A stretch of 63,645 nucleotides of DNA from Streptomyces sp. CB01580 (GTDB taxonomy: Bacteria; Actinomycetota; Actinomycetes; Streptomycetales; Streptomycetaceae): assembly GCF_001905795.1 (NCBI RefSeq), contig NZ_LIXJ01000034.1, forward strand, positions 1-63,645, written 5' to 3'. The number at the start of each line of letters is the position of its first letter. The stretch's first letter is position 1. The translations under genes were made by a program, and so were the position numbers. Positions 52,802 to 61,401 of this stretch are shown in pieces. The notes under the pieces are model-generated. The model was not told the DNA's origin. It did no database searches and saw nothing but the letters and a program-made list of their open reading frames with translations.

Positions 52802-52961
52802 AAGCAACGGCGCTTGCCTGTGGCGTTCACTCCATCGGGCCGCAGAGTGACGGAGCAGTCTCGACACTGGCTGATATAGCGTCAGAAACAGCAAGGAATC
52901 TGCCCCGAGCGGGCTGGACCGATGTCCATGCCCCTGACCGCGCCACGGGGGTGCCTCGCGT

Positions 52962-53045
52962 ATGTCGGACATCGCCTACGTCGGCCTGACAGTCGTGCTG
53001 TTCGCCCTCCTCGGCCTGGTCACCAAGGGAGTGGGACGCCTGTGA
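52962..53045 (+). CDS. Micro-ORF (27 aa) overlapping kdpF
   Basis: ATG at 52962 encodes 27 residues: MSDIAYVGLTVVLFALLGLV then a Lys/Gly/Arg end (TKGVGRL). It is a single hydrophobic helix with a basic C-terminus. Its TGA overlaps the kdpF GTG (GTGA), the same coupling seen between other genes here. I recall comparable micro-ORFs ahead of kdpF in other actinomycetes. It is likely a small membrane peptide of the Kdp operon, too short for automatic gene callers. The RBS is weak. Confidence 0.6.
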   Translation: MSDIAYVGLTVVLFALLGLVTKGVGRL

Positions 53046-53131
53046 GCGTGGACGACACCGTCGGGCTGGTGGTCGCCGCATGTCTGGTGATCTACCTGGT
53101 CCTCTGCCTGATCTTTCCCGAGAAGTTCTAG
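53042..53131 (+). CDS. kdpF: K+-transporting ATPase subunit KdpF
   Basis: A 29-residue peptide from GTG: VSVDDTVGLVVAACLVIYLV then LCLIFPEKF. One membrane helix with the characteristic FPEKF/FPERF end of KdpF, which stabilises the KdpFABC complex in the membrane. The start overlaps the upstream micro-ORF stop by 4 nt; kdpA starts 10 bp downstream. Confidence 0.85.
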   Translation: MSVDDTVGLVVAACLVIYLVLCLIFPEKF

Positions 53132-53141
53132 GGGAAGACGG

Positions 53142-54806
53142 ATGGACGACACTCTCGCCGGCTGGCTCCAGGTGATCGCCCTGGTGGTGGCGCTCGGGCT
53201 GTCATTCCGCCCTTTGGGCGACTACATGGCTCACGTTCTGACAGGCGAGCGCCACTGGCGAGCAGAACGCCTGATCTACCGGGCAGGCGGTGTGAACGGC
53301 GATGTCGACCAGCGGTGGTCTGTCTACCTGCGCAGTATGCTCGCCTTCGCCGCGGTGTCGGTGCTGTTCCTGTACGCGTTCCTGCGCCTGCAGAACCATT
53401 TCCTTCTCTCCCTCGGCATGAAGCCGTTCAGCCCGGACCTGTCGTTCAACACCGCTGCATCCTTCGTCACGAACACCAACTGGCAGTCCTATTCGGGCGA
53501 GTCGACGATGGGGCATCTGGTGCAGATGGCGGGTCTGGCGGTGCAGAACTTTGTCTCCGCCGCCGTGGGCATCGCCGTCGTGGCCGCGCTGATCCGGGGC
53601 TTCGCCAGAAGGCAGACGGATCGCGTCGGGAATTTCTGGGTGGACGTGACCCGGATCGTGCTGCGTGTTCTGCTCCCCGTCGCCTTCGTTTTCGCGATCG
53701 TTCTGGTGGCCGCCGGCGTCAGCCAGAACTTCCACGGCGCCCACGACATCGCCACCATTACGGGTGGCCACCAGACGCTGACCGGCGGCCCGGTCGCTTC
53801 CCAAGAGGCCATCAAGGAGCTGGGCACCAACGGCGGCGGCTTCTACAACGCGAATTCCGCGCACCCCTTCGAGAACCCCAACGCCCTGACCAACCTGATC
53901 GAGAACTATCTGCTGCTGGTGATCTCGTTCTCGCTGCCACGAACCTTCGGGGCGATGGTCGGCGACCACCGCCAGGGTTACGCGATCGTTGCCGTGATGG
54001 CGGTGATCTGGGCCGCCTCGGTCGCCATCGTGACCGTCAATGAGCTGCACAGCGTCAGCAGCACGGCCGGCCACGCGGCCGGAGCGTCGATGGAGGGCAA
54101 GGAGACACGGTTCGGGATCTGGGCCTCGGCGCTGTTTGCGGTGTCCACCACCCTCACGTCCTGCGGGGCGGTCAACTCGTCTCACGACTCGTACACGCCG
54201 GGCGGCGGCGGCATGACGATCTTCAACATGATGCTGGGAGAGGTCGCGCCGGGCGGTACGGGGTCCGGCCTCTACGGGATCCTGATCCTGGCGGTCGTCG
54301 CGGTCTTCGTCGCCGGGCTGATGGTCGGCCGCACACCCGAGTACCTGGGCAAGAAGCTGCGCGGCAGGGAGATGAAGTTCGCCTCCCTGTACATCCTGAC
54401 CACGCCCGCCCTGGTGCTCGTGGGTGCGGGACTGGCCATGGCGTTCCCCGGCGAGCGGGCGGCCATGCTCAACACCGGTGCCCATGGCTTCTCGGAGGTC
54501 CTGTACGCGTTCACGTCGGCGGCGAACAACAACGGCTCGGCGTTCGCCGGCCTGAGTGCGAACACGGTCTGGTACAACACGGTCCTCGGAGCGATCATGA
54601 TCCTCGGCCGGTTCCTGCCGATGGTGTTCGTCCTGGCACTGGCGGGCTCCCTCGCCGAGCAGCGGCCCGTTCCGGTCACCGGGGGCACTCTCCCCACCCA
54701 TCGGCCGCAGTTCGTCGGGCTGTTGACCGGTGTGATCCTCATCGTCGTCGGTCTGACGTATTTCCCGGCACTCGCACTGGGTCCCCTCGCGGAGGGTCTG
54801 CACTGA
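53142..54806 (+). CDS. kdpA: K+-transporting ATPase subunit KdpA
   Basis: A 554-residue, roughly 10-helix potassium-channel-like subunit. The four selectivity-filter-related loops are visible: TNTNWQSYSGESTMGHLVQM, GTNGGGFYNANSAHPFENPN, TTLTSCGAVNSSHDS and NNNGSAFAGL. It binds and conducts K+ into the KdpFABC pump. ATG at 53142 follows GGGGAAG; its TGA shares one base with the kdpB ATG (TGATG). Length is normal for the family; no defects seen. Confidence 0.97.
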   Translation: MDDTLAGWLQVIALVVALGLSFRPLGDYMAHVLTGERHWRAERLIYRAGGVNGDVDQRWSVYLRSMLAFAAVSVLFLYAFLRLQNHFLLSLGMKPFSPDLSFNTAASFVTNTNWQSYSGESTMGHLVQMAGLAVQNFVSAAVGIAVVAALIRGFARRQTDRVGNFWVDVTRIVLRVLLPVAFVFAIVLVAAGVSQNFHGAHDIATITGGHQTLTGGPVASQEAIKELGTNGGGFYNANSAHPFENPNALTNLIENYLLLVISFSLPRTFGAMVGDHRQGYAIVAVMAVIWAASVAIVTVNELHSVSSTAGHAAGASMEGKETRFGIWASALFAVSTTLTSCGAVNSSHDSYTPGGGGMTIFNMMLGEVAPGGTGSGLYGILILAVVAVFVAGLMVGRTPEYLGKKLRGREMKFASLYILTTPALVLVGAGLAMAFPGERAAMLNTGAHGFSEVLYAFTSAANNNGSAFAGLSANTVWYNTVLGAIMILGRFLPMVFVLALAGSLAEQRPVPVTGGTLPTHRPQFVGLLTGVILIVVGLTYFPALALGPLAEGLH

Positions 54807-56935
54807 TGTCCACCACCACCGTTTCCACTCCCACCCCACCGGGCGCCGGCCACCAACCGCACCGGGTCTCCGGCGGACTGCTCGACCCGAAGCAACTACT
54901 GCGGTCCCTCCCCGACGCCTTCCGCAAGCTGGATCCACGCCTCATGGTCCGCAACCCCGTGATGTTCGTGGTGGAGGTCGGCGCGGTTCTGACCACGCTG
55001 TCGGCCGTCGGAACGCCCAGCGTCTTCGCCTGGGTGATCACGGCATGGCTGTGGCTGACGACCGTCTTCGCCAATCTGGCCGAGGCCGTGGCGGAAGGCC
55101 GCGGCAAGGCACAGGCGGAGACCCTGCGCCGTACCAGGACCACCGTGACGGCGCGGCGGCTGATCGGCTGGCGGCCCGGCGCAACCGACACCGTGGAGGA
55201 GGAAGTACCGGGCCTCGGCCTCCGGCTCGGGGACCAGGTGGTCGTCGAGGCCGGACAGATCATCCCGGGCGACGGCGATGTGGTCGAGGGCATCGCGAGC
55301 GTCGACGAATCGGCCATCACCGGCGAGTCCGCTCCCGTGATTCGCGAGTCGGGCGGTGACCGGTCGGCGGTCACCGGCGGCACGAAAGTCCTCTCGGACC
55401 GGATCATCGTGAAGATCACCTCGAAGCCGGGAGAAACCTTCATCGACCGGATGATCGCCCTGGTGGAGGGAGCGGCCCGGCAGAAGACACCGAACGAGAT
55501 CGCGCTCAACATCCTGCTCGTGTCCCTCACGATCATCTTCCTGATCGCCGTGGTGACCCTGCAGCCCTTCGCCGTCTTCGCGGGTGCCGAACAGTCCATC
55601 GTCATTCTCGCCGCTCTCGTCGTGGCCCTCATCCCCACCACGATCGGCGCACTGCTCTCGGCCATCGGCATTGCCGGCATGGACCGGCTCGTCCAGCGCA
55701 ATGTCCTGGCGATGTCCGGTCGTGCCGTGGAGGCCGCCGGTGACGTCAACACGTTGCTGCTCGACAAGACCGGCACCATCACCCTGGGCAACCGCCAAGC
55801 AGCAGAATTCCTGCCGGTGCACGGGGTGGGCGTCGAGGAACTCGCCGACGCCGCCCAGCTGTCCTCGATCGCGGACGAGACACCCGAGGGCCGGTCGGTC
55901 GTCGTCCTCGCCAAGCAGCGGTATGCGCTACGCGCCCGCGGTGCGGGAGAACTGGACCGGGCCGCGTTCGTCCCGTTCACCGCCCAGAGCCGCATGAGCG
56001 GCGTCGACCTCGACGACTCGGGAGAGAGCCGCTCACTGCGTAAAGGAGCGGCGACCGCGGTGATGCGCTGGATCCGCGACAACGGTGGGCATCCGACCGC
56101 CGATGTCGGACATCTCGTCGACGGCGTCTCCGCGAGCGGGGGAACCCCGCTGGTCGTGGGCCAGGTGACACGGCACGGCGCCCAGCGGACCGCCCGCGTG
56201 CTGGGCGTCATCCACCTCAAGGACATTGTCAAGGAAGGCATGCGGGAACGCTTCGACGAACTGCGGCGCATGGGCATCCGGACCGTCATGATCACGGGTG
56301 ACAACCCACTCACCGCGCGCGCCATCGCCCAGGAAGCGGGCGTCGACGACTTCCTCGCCGAAGCCACGCCCGAGGACAAGATGGCCCTCATCAGGCGTGA
56401 ACAAGAGGGAGGCAAGCTCGTCGCGATGACGGGGGACGGCACCAACGACGCCCCGGCGCTGGCCCAGGCGGACGTCGGCGTGGCCATGAACACCGGAACC
56501 TCGGCCGCGAAGGAGGCCGGGAACATGGTGGACCTGGACTCCAACCCGACGAAGCTGATCGAGATCGTGGAGATCGGCAAGCAGCTGCTCATCACCCGCG
56601 GCGCGCTGACGACGTTCTCCATCGCCAACGACGTCGCGAAGTACTTCGCGATCATCCCGGCGATGTTCGCGGCGGTCTACCCGGGCCTGGACAAGCTCAA
56701 CATCATGCGCCTGCACAGCCCGACATCGGCGATCGTCTCCGCGATCGTTTTCAACGCGCTGATCATCATCGCGTTGATCCCGCTCGCGCTGCGTGGCGTG
56801 CGCTACCGCCCGTCCTCCGCGGCCGAGCTGCTCAGCCGCAACATCTGGATGTACGGGCTCGGCGGGCTCGTCCTGCCCTTCGTCGGCATCAAACTGCTCG
56901 ACCTCGTCGTCCAGTTCGTCCCCGGCCTGCGCTGA
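54806..56935 (+). CDS. kdpB: K+-transporting P-type ATPase subunit KdpB
   Basis: A 709-residue class IA P-type ATPase. Actuator motif TGES (SAITGESAPV), phosphorylation site Asp320 in LLLDKTGTITLGN, nucleotide-binding residues around FTAQSRMSGVDL and RKGA, and the hinge GDGTNDAPALAQADVGVAMN are all present. The transmembrane unit around PTTIGALLSAIGIAGMDRLV is typical. It hydrolyses ATP to drive K+ uptake through KdpA. One-base overlap with kdpA, 30 bp to kdpC. Intact. Confidence 0.97.
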   Translation: MSTTTVSTPTPPGAGHQPHRVSGGLLDPKQLLRSLPDAFRKLDPRLMVRNPVMFVVEVGAVLTTLSAVGTPSVFAWVITAWLWLTTVFANLAEAVAEGRGKAQAETLRRTRTTVTARRLIGWRPGATDTVEEEVPGLGLRLGDQVVVEAGQIIPGDGDVVEGIASVDESAITGESAPVIRESGGDRSAVTGGTKVLSDRIIVKITSKPGETFIDRMIALVEGAARQKTPNEIALNILLVSLTIIFLIAVVTLQPFAVFAGAEQSIVILAALVVALIPTTIGALLSAIGIAGMDRLVQRNVLAMSGRAVEAAGDVNTLLLDKTGTITLGNRQAAEFLPVHGVGVEELADAAQLSSIADETPEGRSVVVLAKQRYALRARGAGELDRAAFVPFTAQSRMSGVDLDDSGESRSLRKGAATAVMRWIRDNGGHPTADVGHLVDGVSASGGTPLVVGQVTRHGAQRTARVLGVIHLKDIVKEGMRERFDELRRMGIRTVMITGDNPLTARAIAQEAGVDDFLAEATPEDKMALIRREQEGGKLVAMTGDGTNDAPALAQADVGVAMNTGTSAAKEAGNMVDLDSNPTKLIEIVEIGKQLLITRGALTTFSIANDVAKYFAIIPAMFAAVYPGLDKLNIMRLHSPTSAIVSAIVFNALIIIALIPLALRGVRYRPSSAAELLSRNIWMYGLGGLVLPFVGIKLLDLVVQFVPGLR

Positions 56936-56965
56936 CGGCCGACCGACGAGAGGAGAAGGCCGTCC

Positions 56966-57682
56966 ATGGCACCGACCGTCCTGCCCGCCGTGCTCCGCCA
57001 CCATCTGGCGGCCCTGCGGATGCTGCTCGTGTTCACCGTGATCACGGGCGTGGCGTATCCACTGCTCGTCACCGGCATCGCCCAGACCGGCCTGGCCCAC
57101 CAGGCCAACGGCTCCCTCATGACCAGCAACGGCAAAGCGGTGGCCTCCAGCCTGATCGGCCAGAACTTCACCCTGCCGAAGAAGAACCCCCACGACCCGA
57201 ACGAGGCACCGCGACCCGACCCCGCATGGTTCCAGCCCCGTCCCTCCGCCGGCGGTTACGATCCGACGAACTCCGGTGCCTCCAACCTCGGTCCGAACAG
57301 CACGAAACTGATCGCGGACATCCGGGCGCGCCGGGCCGCCGTCGCCGCCTTCGACGGTGTCTCCCCCGCGTCCGTCCCGGCGGACGCGGTCACGGCCAGT
57401 GGCTCGGGCCTCGACCCGGCGATCTCCCCGGCGTACGCGTACGAACAGGCCGACCGCGTCGCGAAGGCCCGCCACCTCGCCGCAGCACGGGTCAGGAGCC
57501 TGGTCACCCAGCACGTCCGGGGGCGGGATCTGGGCTTCCTGGGGCAGCAACGCGTCAACGTCGTCGAGCTCAACCATGCCCTGACCCGGCTCGGCCACCG
57601 AGCAGCCGTCTCTGGCACGTTCCCGGCTGCGGAGCAGGACCGTCGACTGCCGCTCGCACACGGCATCCGCTCCGTGCGATGA
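56966..57682 (+). CDS. kdpC: K+-transporting ATPase subunit KdpC
   Basis: A 238-residue subunit with one N-terminal helix (LLVFTVITGVAYPLLVTGIA) and a periplasmic domain with the family landmarks SLIGQNF, WFQPRPSAGGYDPTNSGASN, SGSGLDPAISPAYA and VNVVELNHAL. It stabilises KdpB/KdpA and affects ATP affinity. ATG at 56966 with GAGGAGAAGG upstream. Slightly longer than average because of the C-terminal tail. No kdpD/kdpE follows; a recombinase remnant lies directly downstream. Confidence 0.95.
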   Translation: MAPTVLPAVLRHHLAALRMLLVFTVITGVAYPLLVTGIAQTGLAHQANGSLMTSNGKAVASSLIGQNFTLPKKNPHDPNEAPRPDPAWFQPRPSAGGYDPTNSGASNLGPNSTKLIADIRARRAAVAAFDGVSPASVPADAVTASGSGLDPAISPAYAYEQADRVAKARHLAAARVRSLVTQHVRGRDLGFLGQQRVNVVELNHALTRLGHRAAVSGTFPAAEQDRRLPLAHGIRSVR

Positions 57683-57712
57683 ACTCGACCTGCTGCGGGT
57701 CAGGAGCCGAGG

Positions 57713-57916
57713 TCATGCTGTGCCTCCGGACGGCCCGGTGGCGGAGGCCGGCTGCCCGAGGCAGCGATGAAGCGAGGTCCTGGGGATTCCGGTTTTCGCG
57801 GCGATCTGTCCGAGGCTGGTGCCCTGTTGCTTCAGCAGCCTGGCGTACCCGATCTTGTCGCCGGTGTGGGCGATGGGGCGGCCGATACGGCGACCGGCGG
57901 CCTCGGCGACGGCGCG
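57713..57916 (-). mobile_element. Serine recombinase/resolvase C-terminal fragment
   Basis: AVAEAAGRRIGRPIAHTGDK, IGYARLLKQQGTSLGQIAAK and TGIPRTSLHRCLG form the hinge and C-terminal HTH of a small serine resolvase/invertase. The catalytic N-terminal domain is missing. It ends 30 bp after kdpC on the opposite strand, where kdpDE would be expected in other actinomycetes. The gap to the next gene (57917-58126) shows nothing else. Confidence 0.6.
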
Positions 57917-58126
57917 GGCGTGGGGTGCGAGCCGGTCGGATTGCGCGAATGTGCAACTGCCGGAGCTCGTGATGCGTCTCATCCGACGCGGGGCTCGGAG
58001 TGAGCCGGCCGGACAGTCGGGGCGGCGGTGCTGTGGACACCGCTCCCGATCACGGCCTGGCCGGGAATGAGGCCAGTGAAAGGGTGCCGACAGGAATGGG
58101 CTTCGATCGATTGTAAAGGGAGCACT

Positions 58127-59572
58127 GTGCGGGGAGTGACGACCACGGCCCGGCCGCCGTCCGCGTCCGACGGGCACGAGGCCGAGCACACCATGTCCAT
58201 CGAGGCGTTCGCTGTGACGCCGAACCGGCGGCGCATCGAGGCGTGGCTGCTCGGCTTCGTCGTGGTGATCACGGTGGGTGGCTACGCCTGTACCGAGCTG
58301 TCCATGCGGGGGCACGTTTCCACGGGATTCCTCGGCTTCGGCGCGAGCGTGCTGCTGCTCGCTCTCGTCGCGCACATCGCGGTACGGCTGTGGGCGCCGC
58401 GCGCCGATCCGCTGATCCTGCCGATCGCGCTGCTGTTGACCGGCCTGGGCCTGGTGTTGCTGCACCGCCTGGACATCACCTACGCGGCCAAGCCCTACCT
58501 GCGCATCGACCAGGCCGGCAGCGGGCAGTTGATGTGGACCGTGATCGGCTTGGCGGTATGCGTGGGCGTCCTGCTGCTACTGCGCGACTACCGTTGGCTC
58601 CAGCGCTACTTGTACGTGATGATGGCAGCCGCGCTGGTGCTGCTGATGGCTCCGGCGTTCTTCGGGGCCGACCAGTTCGGCGCCAAGCGGTGGATCACGT
58701 TGGGGCCGCTGTCGATGCAGCCCGGCGAGTTCGTGAAGATCATGATCGCGGTGTTCTTCGCGGGCTATCTCACCGTCAACCGCGACGCGCTGGCCCTCAC
58801 TGGACGCCGGGTGCTGGGTGTGCGGCTACCCCCCGGGCGGCAGATGGGACCCATCGTCACCATCTGGATCATCAGCCTCCTGGTGCTGATCTTCGAGCGG
58901 GACCTCGGTACGTCGCTGATCTTCTTCGGCCTCTTCGTGATCATGCTGTACCTGGCCACCGAGCGGACCAGCTGGGTGGTGTGCGGCCTGCTCATGGCCG
59001 TCGTCGGCGCCGCAGTCGTGGGCTCGATGGAACCTCACGTCCACGGGCGGGTGGTGGCCTGGCTGCACCCCATGGACGCCTTCACCGCCAAGGGCCAGCA
59101 GGCAGGCATGTCCGACCAGTTGGCCCAGGCCCTGTTCAGCTTCGGCAGCGGAGGCATCACCGGAACCGGCCTCGGCCAGGGTCACCCGGAGCTGATCGGC
59201 TTCGCCGGCAACAGCGACTTCATTCTCACTTCCGTCGGCGAGGAACTGGGCCTGGCCGGAGTCATGGCGGTGCTGCTGCTGTACGCCCTGCTCGCCGAGC
59301 GCGGCCTGCGCACCGGTGTGGTCGCCCGCGACCCGTTCGGCAAGCTCTTGGCCGTGGGCCTGGCCGGCGCTCTGCTGTTGCAGGTCTTCGTCGTGGCCGG
59401 GGGCGTCATGGGCCTGATCCCGCTCACCGGCAAGGCTCTGCCGTTCCTCGCCAAGGGCGGCTCGTCCATGGTTGCCAACTGGCTCATGATCGCCCTGCTC
59501 ATCCGCATCAGCGACAGCGCACAGCGCCGCCGCGAACCACAGGGCGCACGGACGCCCGCGCCCCGTCGGTAG
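58127..59572 (+). CDS. FtsW/RodA/SpoVE family protein (orphan)
   Basis: A 481-residue SEDS protein with about 12 helices. Conserved stretches: FFGADQFGAKRWITLGPLSM then QPGEFVKI, LIFERDLGTSLIFFGLFVIM, FSFGSGGITGTGLGQG, NSDFILTSVGEELGLAG and GKALPFLAKGGSS with PLTGKALPF. Family members polymerise glycan strands in elongation or division together with a class B PBP; no PBP is adjacent. GTG at 58127 is used (AAAGGGAG five bases upstream). Streptomycetes carry several SEDS paralogues; this solitary one lies outside any division or elongation cluster. Confidence 0.88.
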   Translation: MRGVTTTARPPSASDGHEAEHTMSIEAFAVTPNRRRIEAWLLGFVVVITVGGYACTELSMRGHVSTGFLGFGASVLLLALVAHIAVRLWAPRADPLILPIALLLTGLGLVLLHRLDITYAAKPYLRIDQAGSGQLMWTVIGLAVCVGVLLLLRDYRWLQRYLYVMMAAALVLLMAPAFFGADQFGAKRWITLGPLSMQPGEFVKIMIAVFFAGYLTVNRDALALTGRRVLGVRLPPGRQMGPIVTIWIISLLVLIFERDLGTSLIFFGLFVIMLYLATERTSWVVCGLLMAVVGAAVVGSMEPHVHGRVVAWLHPMDAFTAKGQQAGMSDQLAQALFSFGSGGITGTGLGQGHPELIGFAGNSDFILTSVGEELGLAGVMAVLLLYALLAERGLRTGVVARDPFGKLLAVGLAGALLLQVFVVAGGVMGLIPLTGKALPFLAKGGSSMVANWLMIALLIRISDSAQRRREPQGARTPAPRR

Positions 59573-59639
59573 CTCCCCTGCGCGGTCCCAGCTGCCGAGC
59601 CGGCCGAGGGCAGTCACGATGGTGATGCATGCGACCGGG

Positions 59640-60848
59640 TCACCAGCTGACGGGTAGCTTGTTCACGCCGTAGACCATGTCCGTGCGATAGGTGACCTCG
59701 GCGAACGGGACGACGAGCCGCAGCCCGGGGAGGCGGCGGAAGAGGGTCGGCAGGGTGGTCTGGAGTTCCGCCCGGGCCAGTGATTGGCCCAGGCACTGGT
59801 GGGCCCCGAAGCTGAAGGCCAGGTGGTGGCGGGCGTCGCGGGTGATGTCGAGGCGGTCGCCGTCCGGGAACGGCCCGGCATCGCGGTTGGCGGTGGAGAG
59901 CATCAACAGGACCCCCTCGCCTGCCCGGATCAGGGTGCCGTCGAGGTCGATGTCCTCCACCGCCACCCGGGGTACGCCGAGATGCACGATGCTCAGGTAT
60001 CGCAGCAGTTCCTCAACCGCTCCCTTCGTCAGCTCCGGTTCGGTGAGCAGGAGTTCGGCCTGTTCGGGGTTGCGCAGCAGGGCAAGGGCGCCGAGCCCGG
60101 TCATCTCGGCGGTGGTCTCCTGGCCGGCGGTCAGCAGGAGTCGCCCCATCGAGGCGACCTCTTCGACGGAGATGTCCTCGCGCGCGGCGAGATGGCCGAG
60201 CACGCTCTCGTCGGGGGAGCGCCGTTTGTGCTGGGCGACGTCGGTCAGGTACCCGGTCAACGCGCTGATGGACGCGCGCAGCGTCTCGGTGTCCGAGTCG
60301 ATGTCGGCCAGGACGCGGCTGTGTGTCCGGAAGAAGGCGTGATCCTGGTGGGGCAGACCGAGCAGGCGGCAGATGACCTGCAAGGACACCGGCACCGCGA
60401 AGGCGGTGACCAGGTCGGTCGGCCCGCCCTCGTCGATCATCCGGTCGAGCGCCTCGTCCACCACCCGCTGGATCTGCGGCCGCATCGCCTCGACCCGCCT
60501 GACGATGAAGTCGCCGGTGAGCATGTGTCTCTGGCGGGCGTGCTCGAGATCGTCCAACCGGATGAAGGACGGGGCGGAGCGGTTCACCAGCTCGCGCCGC
60601 CCCCGGGAGAGGAGGGGGAACCCGTCCACCCGGACGTCGGCACTCAGGCGTCGGTCGCTGAGCATGGATCTCACTTGCGGGTAGCCGGTCACCAGCCAGC
60701 AGGTGGAACCGTCCCACAGACGCGCCCGGGCCACCGGCTCGGTACGCAGGGCGTGCTGGTAGGCGGGCGGCGGGTCGAAGGGGCACGCGGCGGCGCGTGC
60801 GGCGGGGAAGTCGAGAGTCCGGTCGGTGCCGGCGGCTTCGGAGGTCAT
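59640..60848 (-). CDS. Cytochrome P450
   Basis: A 402-residue bacterial class I P450. I-helix oxygen-activation motif LLTAGQETTAEM, K-helix ExxR (EELLRY), and heme loop FSFGAHQCLGQSLARAEL with proximal Cys352. Conserved HLAFSFGAHQCLG and the PxR segment (GVPRVAVEDIDLDG) are intact. ATG at 60848 has AAGGAG 10 bp upstream. Substrate unknown; CYP105-like features (small soluble, ferredoxin partner adjacent) suggest xenobiotic or secondary-metabolite hydroxylation. Notably the frame is open upstream into a ferredoxin-like sequence with no stop between them. Confidence 0.9.
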   Translation of the reverse strand: MTSEAAGTDRTLDFPAARAAACPFDPPPAYQHALRTEPVARARLWDGSTCWLVTGYPQVRSMLSDRRLSADVRVDGFPLLSRGRRELVNRSAPSFIRLDDLEHARQRHMLTGDFIVRRVEAMRPQIQRVVDEALDRMIDEGGPTDLVTAFAVPVSLQVICRLLGLPHQDHAFFRTHSRVLADIDSDTETLRASISALTGYLTDVAQHKRRSPDESVLGHLAAREDISVEEVASMGRLLLTAGQETTAEMTGLGALALLRNPEQAELLLTEPELTKGAVEELLRYLSIVHLGVPRVAVEDIDLDGTLIRAGEGVLLMLSTANRDAGPFPDGDRLDITRDARHHLAFSFGAHQCLGQSLARAELQTTLPTLFRRLPGLRLVVPFAEVTYRTDMVYGVNKLPVSW

Positions 60849-61160
60849 GCGACGGTACTCCTTGACGAACGGATCACGCGGTAGGGATCTACGCGGGGCG
60901 CTCCCCCAGTCCGGCAGAGGCGGAAGTGTGGCGGGGACGGCCCTGGACCGCTCCTCGCGGTGGGGCGTGGGCCCGACGGGCTCGTCTTCCAGCGCGGTGA
61001 TGACGCCTGCCGGACATGGGCCCCGGAACGGAGCGCGGGCCGGGCGGTTCTGGAAGAGCGAGTCCGGGCCGTCGTCCCCGCTCCGGTCGAAGAAGGCCGG
61101 GGCGGCAAGCGCACACCGGCCGGTACCGCGGCAGCGGTCCCGAGCGGTGGTCACCTTCAC
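60849..61160 (-). CDS. 3Fe-4S ferredoxin-like segment in frame with the P450
   Basis: GTG at 61160 begins VKVTTARDRCRGTGRCALAA, then FFDRSGDDG and later FRGPCPAGVITALEDE: Cys-x5-Cys and the final Cys-Pro of streptomycete P450 ferredoxins, with spacing (about 32 residues between the second and third Cys) near normal. Such proteins normally end about 65 residues in with their own stop, just before or after the P450. Here no stop occurs and about 45 Pro/Arg-rich residues link it to the P450 Met. Either it is a natural ferredoxin-P450 fusion (506 aa) or a ferredoxin that lost its stop. Confidence 0.5.
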
Positions 61161-61278
61161 CCTGGATCCCTCGATGGAAGAAGCGGGAGCGGATGGCCCC
61201 CGGTGTCCCACTATCCACGGCAGGAATCGCCTGGTCGCGGAGGCTGAGGTCGTCCGGTGACCCGGCTCCCTCGTATGG

Positions 61279-61401
61279 ATGCCCCTCCTCCGGTCGGCGA
61301 CCCAGACCTCTTACGGCCCGGACCTCGCCGAGAAGTACGGGTGGATCAACCGCGCCCTGCCCGACGAGGAACTCGACACCTATGTCGACGACCACAGGTG
61401 T
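61279..61401 (+). pseudogene. Enoyl-CoA hydratase-like fragment
   Basis: GPDLAEKYGWINRALPDEEL then DTYVDDH matches the region after the active site of crotonase-fold proteins (AxxAxxxGLVNxVxPxxEL). Only about 30 residues are present. Its right edge is joined to a hydrolase remnant. Confidence 0.45.

Noticed and set aside
52801..52961. c-di-AMP riboswitch upstream of kdp
   Set aside because: Only a small imperfect inverted repeat (CTGA...TCAG) is visible; I could not identify the conserved riboswitch core by eye.
53202..54938. 578-codon minus-strand frame opposite kdpA
   Set aside because: Arg/His/Gln-rich shadow; KdpA on the plus strand is complete and conserved.
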